Source: an uncultured SAR86 cluster bacterium (GTDB lineage: Bacteria > Pseudomonadota > Gammaproteobacteria > Magnimaribacterales > AG-339-G14). Taken from it: DNA of 32,675 bases. The notes beneath the pieces were generated by a model that worked only from the letters and a program-made list of their open reading frames with translations, did not search any database and had not been told where the DNA came from. Location: assembly GCA_902514645.1 (NCBI GenBank), contig CABXRO010000012.1:1-32675 (forward strand). Reading direction: 5' to 3'. Position 1 is the stretch's first letter; each line of letters begins with the position of its first letter. Below, piece by piece: positions 27,556 through 32,675 of this stretch. The position numbers and the translations under genes were made by a program.

Positions 27556-28806
27556 TCAATAAATTCTTCTTATTTGTTTTAATTCTTGGGAACTATACGA
27601 TTCCCTCCTCAAAGAAAGCTTGCTCCAAACATTGTCTAGTGAAGATAAAAATCTATTTATGTCTTCAGCTTGATGCTTAGGAGTTATAGTTACTCTGAAT
27701 CTTTCATCTCCTTTAGGAACTGTCGGATAAAAAACAGGCTGAATGTAAATTCCATAGTCTTCAATGAGAAGATTTGCCGCTTCTTTACATAACCTAGGAT
27801 CCTCCAAGTGAATCGGAATAATATGACTATCATTATCAAGATGAGGTATTTCCAAATCCCTTAAACCTGTTCGAATTAAATCTGAATTTTTTCTAATATC
27901 TTCACGAAGATTTTCTGATTTTTTTGCAATCTCTATGGCCTTGATTGAAGCCGCTGCAATACTTGGATTTGCGGACGAAGTAAAAATAAAACCAGGTGCA
28001 AAGCTTCTTATGAAATCTATTATGTCCGAACTTGCGGCCACATACCCGCCCATTTGACCAAAAGCCTTAGATAAAGTTCCGTTTATAATGTCAATGTCAT
28101 CAGCAACATTTTGTTCGTTAGCAATTCCTCTTCCTTCTGACCCGTATAGACCAACAGAGTGAACCTCATCTAAATAAGTAAGTGCATTGAACTCCTTCGC
28201 AAGAGAAACAATTTGTTTCAAGGGAGATCTGAGACCTTCCATTGAATAAAGAGACTCTAAAACTATGATTTTTGGAACACTTGCATTAGAAGTGTTCAAA
28301 AGTTCTCTTAGATGACTAACATCATTGTGTCGGAATATGTGACAAGGAACATTAGCATTCTTGATGCCCTGAATCATGGAAGCATGATTAAGCTCGTCTG
28401 AAAAAACCTCAACACCCTCTAATTTTTTACAAAGCGTCCAAAGAGTAGATTGATTTGCGGTGTAAGCTGAAGGAAAAATTAAGCTTGCTTCTTTGTTGTG
28501 TAAATTAGCTAGCTCTCTTTCTAAATCAGCATGGTAAGAAGATGTACCTGAAATGTTTCTTGTACCTCCAGAACCAGTACCTAATTCTTGGATTACTTCG
28601 ATCGACTTTTCAATAACTTCTGGATGTTGACTCAAATTTAAGTAATCGTTGCTACACCAAACTTCCACTGGTCTCTCATTACCCTCGAATCTTTCTGTTG
28701 CTTTTGGGAAGTGTTTTTTATCCCTATTGATCTCTCTAAATTTCCTATAAAGTCCTTGAGACTTCAATGAAGTCAGCTCATCGGAAAAATATTTTTTGTA
28801 ATTCAT
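27556..28806 (-). CDS. hemA: 5-aminolevulinate synthase (Shemin/C4 pathway)
   Basis: ALAS-type rather than BioF/Kbl: CSNDYLNLSQHP, GTGSGGTRNISGTSSYHADLERELA, HASMIQGI, DEVHSVGLYG, DIINGTLSKAFGQMGGYVA, SHIIPIHLEDPRLCKEA, GIYIQPVFYPTVPKGDERFRVT. Confidence 0.9.
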   Translation of the reverse strand: MNYKKYFSDELTSLKSQGLYRKFREINRDKKHFPKATERFEGNERPVEVWCSNDYLNLSQHPEVIEKSIEVIQELGTGSGGTRNISGTSSYHADLERELANLHNKEASLIFPSAYTANQSTLWTLCKKLEGVEVFSDELNHASMIQGIKNANVPCHIFRHNDVSHLRELLNTSNASVPKIIVLESLYSMEGLRSPLKQIVSLAKEFNALTYLDEVHSVGLYGSEGRGIANEQNVADDIDIINGTLSKAFGQMGGYVAASSDIIDFIRSFAPGFIFTSSANPSIAAASIKAIEIAKKSENLREDIRKNSDLIRTGLRDLEIPHLDNDSHIIPIHLEDPRLCKEAANLLIEDYGIYIQPVFYPTVPKGDERFRVTITPKHQAEDINRFLSSLDNVWSKLSLRRESYSSQELKQIRRIY

Positions 28807-28915
28807 CTCATCTCCGTCTGGAATATGGTGATTACTATAGACTTAAAACTCTTGAAACTGAATAATTATCTAGATGGGATTATAATAATATAGTTGTTTA
28901 TAAGGATTGGTTATA

Positions 28916-30415
28916 ATGGATGAGCTTAGAATAATTTCAAGAAAAAGCACTCTTGCCAAATTACAGGCTGTAGAAGTTGCTGAAGAAATTGGAAAAAAAT
29001 TTCCATCACTAAAAATAGCTTTCAAAACCAAAGACACTTCGGGTGATATAGACCTTACCACCCCTCTACACAAAATGCCTGAAATAGGAGTCTTTACATC
29101 AGATATCAGAGAAGAACTACTTTCCGGACAGGCTGATATTGCAGTACATTCCTGGAAAGATCTTCCAGTAGATCTAGAGCAAGGAACAGAAATAGCTGCA
29201 ACTATAAATAGAGCGGACTCTAGAGACGTTTTGATTTTTAAAAAAGATTCTCTAAAAAAGAAAAGCATTAACATCTTCACTTCATCTCCTAGAAGGCAAG
29301 AAAATTTATCAAATTTTTTAAAAAAAGCACTACCCTTGGAAATTTCTTCTTTGCGTTTTAGTGATATCAGAGGAAATATTCTTACCAGATTCCTTAAGCT
29401 GATGAATTCAGATGCCGATGGTTTGGTTTTAGCTAAAGCGGCTCTAGACAGGTTGCTATTTCCAAAGACGGAAAGTACGACTGAATTAAATTCTCTTAAA
29501 AATGATCTAAAAAAATTCTTATGGATGGTAATTCCATCTTCACAAAATCCATGTGCTCCTGGTCAAGGAGCATTAGCCATTGAGGTAAAATCTGGAAACT
29601 CAAAAATCATAGAATTAATCAGTAAAATCAATAACTTAGATGTTTTTAAAGATGTAGAAACCGAAAGAAAAAAACTAAAAAAATTTGGCGGAGGTTGTCA
29701 TCAAAAAATTGGAGTCAGCATAGAAAATCATCCTTTAGGAAAAATAATTACGGAAAAAGGTTTAACCCCAGAAAATGAGTTAATTAATAATAGGTCTTTA
29801 GTACCTTTCAAAAGAGAACTGACAAGATTCAAAAATCCTGTAAATGACTTCTTCCCAAAATTGAAAAAGGATTTTAATTTTTTTAAACGTTCAAAAATTA
29901 AAGAAGGTACAAAAGAAATTGAGACTATGAAAAATTCTGGTTTGTATATATCCAGAGCAAGTTCAATAGAAAAGGGTACTTCAATTGATTATTCTAATAT
30001 TGTTTGGACGAGCGGTATTGAAAATTGGTTCAAATTAGCTAAGAAAGGAGTTTGGGTAAACGGTTCTTCGGATAGTTTAGGAGAGGAACAATCTAAACCC
30101 AGTTCATTTTTTAAAAAGGTTAACTGGTTTCTTGTTTCTCACGAAGATTCAGATCCGAAAGATAAAAAACTTTTGGCAACATACAAACTAGTTCCAAAAA
30201 AAGATATAGGAGACCTAACGCGATACTCTCATTTTTATTGGATGTCTATTAGTTCTTTTAGGGAAGCGCTGAAAAGATTTCCAAGCATTGAATATGCAGA
30301 ACATTCTTGTGGCTTGGGCAAGACCTTTGATGAGTTAAATAAATTATATCCAAATAAAATAAAGCCATTTTTAAACTATGAAGACTGGCTGGAAAAAGTA
30401 AAAGAAGCAAAGTAA
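28916..30415 (+). CDS. hemC: Porphobilinogen deaminase with ~190 aa C-terminal extension, possible HemC-HemD fusion
   Basis: LRIISRKSTLAKLQAVEVAEEI, GVFTSDIREELLSGQADIAVHSWKDLPV, SSPRRQENL, IRGNILTRFLKL, GQGALAIE, cofactor Cys in FGGGCHQKIG. C-terminal FYWMSISSFREALKRFPSIEYAEHSCGLGKTFDELNKL resembles the last third of HemD. Confidence 0.85.
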   Translation: MDELRIISRKSTLAKLQAVEVAEEIGKKFPSLKIAFKTKDTSGDIDLTTPLHKMPEIGVFTSDIREELLSGQADIAVHSWKDLPVDLEQGTEIAATINRADSRDVLIFKKDSLKKKSINIFTSSPRRQENLSNFLKKALPLEISSLRFSDIRGNILTRFLKLMNSDADGLVLAKAALDRLLFPKTESTTELNSLKNDLKKFLWMVIPSSQNPCAPGQGALAIEVKSGNSKIIELISKINNLDVFKDVETERKKLKKFGGGCHQKIGVSIENHPLGKIITEKGLTPENELINNRSLVPFKRELTRFKNPVNDFFPKLKKDFNFFKRSKIKEGTKEIETMKNSGLYISRASSIEKGTSIDYSNIVWTSGIENWFKLAKKGVWVNGSSDSLGEEQSKPSSFFKKVNWFLVSHEDSDPKDKKLLATYKLVPKKDIGDLTRYSHFYWMSISSFREALKRFPSIEYAEHSCGLGKTFDELNKLYPNKIKPFLNYEDWLEKVKEAK

Positions 30416-30437
30416 GCTACGCACCTATTTACGTGTT

Positions 30438-31433
30438 ATGGCAAATTTTAAAAGAAAATATCCTCTTACAAGGTTAAGAAGAATTAGATCGAATAAATCT
30501 ATCAGAGATCTTATTGCGGAAAGCAAATTATCTATCGATGATTTGATTCAACCAATTTTTGTAAAAGAATCTCTAAAAGATAAAGAAGAAATAAAATCCC
30601 TCACTGGAATTTTTAGACATTCAGAAAAAAGTGTTATCAAGGAAATTGAAGAGCTTATGAACTTAGGCATTAAAGCAGTAGCAATATTTCCTGTAATTGA
30701 TGAAGATAAAAAAGACGAAAAGGGTTTAGAGTCAGTCAATGAAAATAATTTTCTCAATAATATCATTAGGATAATAAAGCAAAAGTTTCCTGAGATGTTA
30801 GTCATTGCAGACGTTGCATTAGATCCTTACACAAATCATGGACATGATGGCGTATTAAATTCAGATGGCGATGTTGATAATGATGAGACGCTCAAAATTC
30901 TAGAAGATCAGGCACTGAAGCTAGCTCAAGCAGGCACAGACATCATTGCTCCTTCTGACATGATGGACGGCAGAATTGGGGTTATAAGAAAAACTCTAGA
31001 ACAAAAGGATTTTAAAAATACTATGATTTTAGCTTACTCTGCAAAATACAGTTCAAAGTTCTATGGTCCTTTTAAGGATGCGGTAGAATCTGCAAAATTT
31101 TTTGGTAATAAAACAAAAGATACTTATCAAATGGCTGTAGCAAACATTGATGAAGCGCTTCATGAGGTTGCCTTGGATATAAATGAGGGCGCTGACATTG
31201 TAATGGTAAAACCAGCTATGCCTTATCTTGATGTTGTAAAGGCAGTAAAAGAAACATTTCAGATGCCCACTTTTGTGTATCAAGTAAGCGGAGAATACGC
31301 TATGTTGAAAGCAGCAATCGAAAAAAACTGGCTGAGCGAGGAAGTAATGTTTGAATCGCTTCTTTCTTTTAAACGAGCTGGTGCGGATTGCATCTTAACT
31401 TATGCCGCAAAAGAGATAGCAAAAAATCTATAA
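30438..31433 (+). CDS. hemB: Delta-aminolevulinic acid dehydratase (porphobilinogen synthase)
   Basis: RLRRIRSNKSIRDLIAESKLSIDDLIQPIFVKE, DVALDPYTNHGHDGV, APSDMMDGRIGVIR, AYSAKYSSKFYGPFKDA, DIVMVKPAMPYLDVV, YQVSGEYAMLKAA. Metal loop lacks the Zn cysteines. Confidence 0.96.
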   Translation: MANFKRKYPLTRLRRIRSNKSIRDLIAESKLSIDDLIQPIFVKESLKDKEEIKSLTGIFRHSEKSVIKEIEELMNLGIKAVAIFPVIDEDKKDEKGLESVNENNFLNNIIRIIKQKFPEMLVIADVALDPYTNHGHDGVLNSDGDVDNDETLKILEDQALKLAQAGTDIIAPSDMMDGRIGVIRKTLEQKDFKNTMILAYSAKYSSKFYGPFKDAVESAKFFGNKTKDTYQMAVANIDEALHEVALDINEGADIVMVKPAMPYLDVVKAVKETFQMPTFVYQVSGEYAMLKAAIEKNWLSEEVMFESLLSFKRAGADCILTYAAKEIAKNL

Positions 31434-31441
31434 TTCTCAAT

Positions 31442-31984
31442 ATGCCTAACTCTAGGTTTAAAAATGCTTTGAATCGGGTTCCTCAGGAAATTCCGCCAAT
31501 CTGGTTTATGCGCCAAGCTGGCAGATATCATGATCATTATCAAAATCTTAAGAAATCTTATTCTTTTGTTGAGCTCTGTAAAAGTCCAGCTTTGTCTGCT
31601 CAAACTGCATTGGGCCCAATAGAAGAATTCGACTTTGATGTGGCTATTTTGTTTAGCGACATTCTTTTTCCCTTGGAATCTTTGGGCATGGATTTGATTT
31701 ACGATCCAGGTCCAATATTTAAAGAAAATTTATCGGAGAAAAATGTCACAAAAATCTTTACCAACAAAAATCCCATTTCTTCTCTAGAATTTCAAGGAGA
31801 GGCAATAGAAAGAACAATGGAGCTACTTCCGAAAGATAAGTCGATGATTGGCTTCATTGGTGGACCATGGACATTGTTGTCTTTTGCCTCAGCGAAAAAT
31901 AAGTTAGAAAAATCAAATAAACTTAAAAGTTACCAATGGTCAATTCTAGAGGAACATATCTATCCTCTTTTACATCAAAATTGA
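31442..31984 (+). pseudogene. hemE: Uroporphyrinogen decarboxylase, 3'-truncated (about N-terminal half only)
   Basis: PPIWFMRQAGRYHDHYQNLKKSYSFVELCKSPALSAQTALGPIEEFDFDVAILFSDILFPLESLGM, GFIGGPWTLLSFA, then stop after 181 aa; HemE is typically ~340-350 aa and the C-terminal half is not found in any downstream frame. Confidence 0.8.
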
Positions 31985-32046
31985 TCTCTCAAAGATCTAA
32001 ACCATTTAGAGGCTAAGTCTTTTTTTTCGTCTAAACTTCTTGTCAT
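31975..32046 (-). pseudogene. hemF: hemF-like (oxygen-dependent coproporphyrinogen III oxidase) 5' stub
   Basis: ATGA overlap with hemH stop; MTRSLDEKKDLASKWFRSLRDQF* resembles HemF N-termini (..A.xWF..LRDxIC..FE..). Terminates where hemE terminates on the other strand. Confidence 0.6.
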
Positions 32047-32675
32047 AGTTGGGATATTTTATTGGTAATTAATTTATTGATAGCTTCAACATGCTCATCA
32101 CTGTCATTTAAGCAGGCGATGTAGTGAAAAGCCTCCCCTCCAGATTCTAAGAATATTTCTTTATTCTCTTCATCAATCTCTTCTATAGTTTCTAAACAAT
32201 CCATACTGAACCCGGGCGATAAAATTAAGATTTTTTTAGTGCCTTCTTTAGGTAATTTTTCCATCAATTCGCTTGTATAGGGCTTTAACCACTCTCTTCC
32301 AGCTGCTGCCAATCTTGATTGAAAACTTGTGACGTACTGATCCTCTTCAAGACCTAGAGCTTCTCCAACTAAACGAGAAGTCTTCTGACAAAAACAGTGA
32401 TAAGGATCTCCTTCGTCAAAGTATTTTTTAGGAATGCCATGATAAGAAAAAACTACCTTATCCTGTTTTCCATAGAATTCATGAGTTTTAATAGTTTTTG
32501 CTAATGCGTTTATATAATCAGAGTTATCGTGATAACCGCTTACAAAATGCAAACTAGGTACCCATCGCCATTTTGAAAGAACCCCGCTCACCTTGTCGAA
32601 TATAGTTGCAGCAGTGACTGCAGAATATTGAGGAAACAAAGGTAAGAGTAAAATTTTACGACAATTTTTATTCTT
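32043..32675 (-). CDS. hemH: Ferrochelatase, N-terminus beyond window edge
   Basis: Frame open to the window end (KNKNCRKILLLPLFPQYSAVTAATIFDKV). FSYHGIPKKYFDEGDPYHCFCQKTSRLV, SFQSRLAAAGREWLKPYT, LILSPGFSMDCLETIEEID. Confidence 0.95.
   Translation of the reverse strand, partial: KNKNCRKILLLPLFPQYSAVTAATIFDKVSGVLSKWRWVPSLHFVSGYHDNSDYINALAKTIKTHEFYGKQDKVVFSYHGIPKKYFDEGDPYHCFCQKTSRLVGEALGLEEDQYVTSFQSRLAAAGREWLKPYTSELMEKLPKEGTKKILILSPGFSMDCLETIEEIDEENKEIFLESGGEAFHYIACLNDSDEHVEAINKLITNKISQL

Noticed and set aside
27556-28806. BioF (AONS) or Kbl assignment
   Set aside because: GGTRNISGT, IIPIHLEDP and QPVFYPTVPKGDERFRVT favour ALAS; hem gene neighbourhood agrees.
30810-30860. HemB metal site lacking Zn cysteines as a novelty
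   Set aside because: DVALDPYTxHGxDG is the known Mg-type HemB form (e.g. Pseudomonas).
31978-32045. hemE continuing by a simple frameshift after 31984
   Set aside because: All forward frames after the stop read antisense hemF/hemH (e.g. SLKDLNHLEAKSFFSSKLLVIVGIFYW*) with no HemE C-terminal motifs, so a single indel does not explain the truncation.

Overview
This window is an AT-rich, densely coded bacterial stretch that looks gammaproteobacterial; a low-GC marine lineage is my inference. It starts inside rsmE and ends inside hemH. Left end (+): rsmE(partial)-gshB-ruvX-dnaG-rpoD, then a CAU-anticodon tRNA best read as tRNA-Ile2. Middle: a CotH-family lipoprotein; a minus-strand operon of an acyl-CoA dehydrogenase plus two tandem paralogs that carry the Coq4 metal motif HDxxHx11E; a PQQ-type sugar dehydrogenase, a membrane protein and a MaoC-like protein; and a minus-strand group ybbA-ybbP-peptidase E-like-DUF1330-like-52 aa smORF-PaaI thioesterase, divergent from tesA. 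Right: a large TonB-dependent receptor, an Fbp/Fut-type ferric ABC transporter and a siderophore-type TonB receptor with three Fur-box-like sites. Two unannotated micro-ORFs and a terminator follow. The window closes with a heme locus: 5-aminolevulinate synthase (Shemin pathway), an extended HemC (possible HemC-HemD fusion), hemB, a 5' half of hemE, and convergent hemH. Most notable: (1) hemE stops half-way, and a ~23-codon hemF-like 5' stub from the opposite strand ends at the same point, which looks like a deletion or assembly junction that destroys both genes; (2) the tandem Coq4-like pair co-oriented with an acyl-CoA dehydrogenase; (3) the unusual ALAS + HemC-fusion heme locus beside iron uptake; (4) micro-ORFs in the Fur-type iron operon. 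I saw no CRISPR array, rRNA, prophage or transposon.
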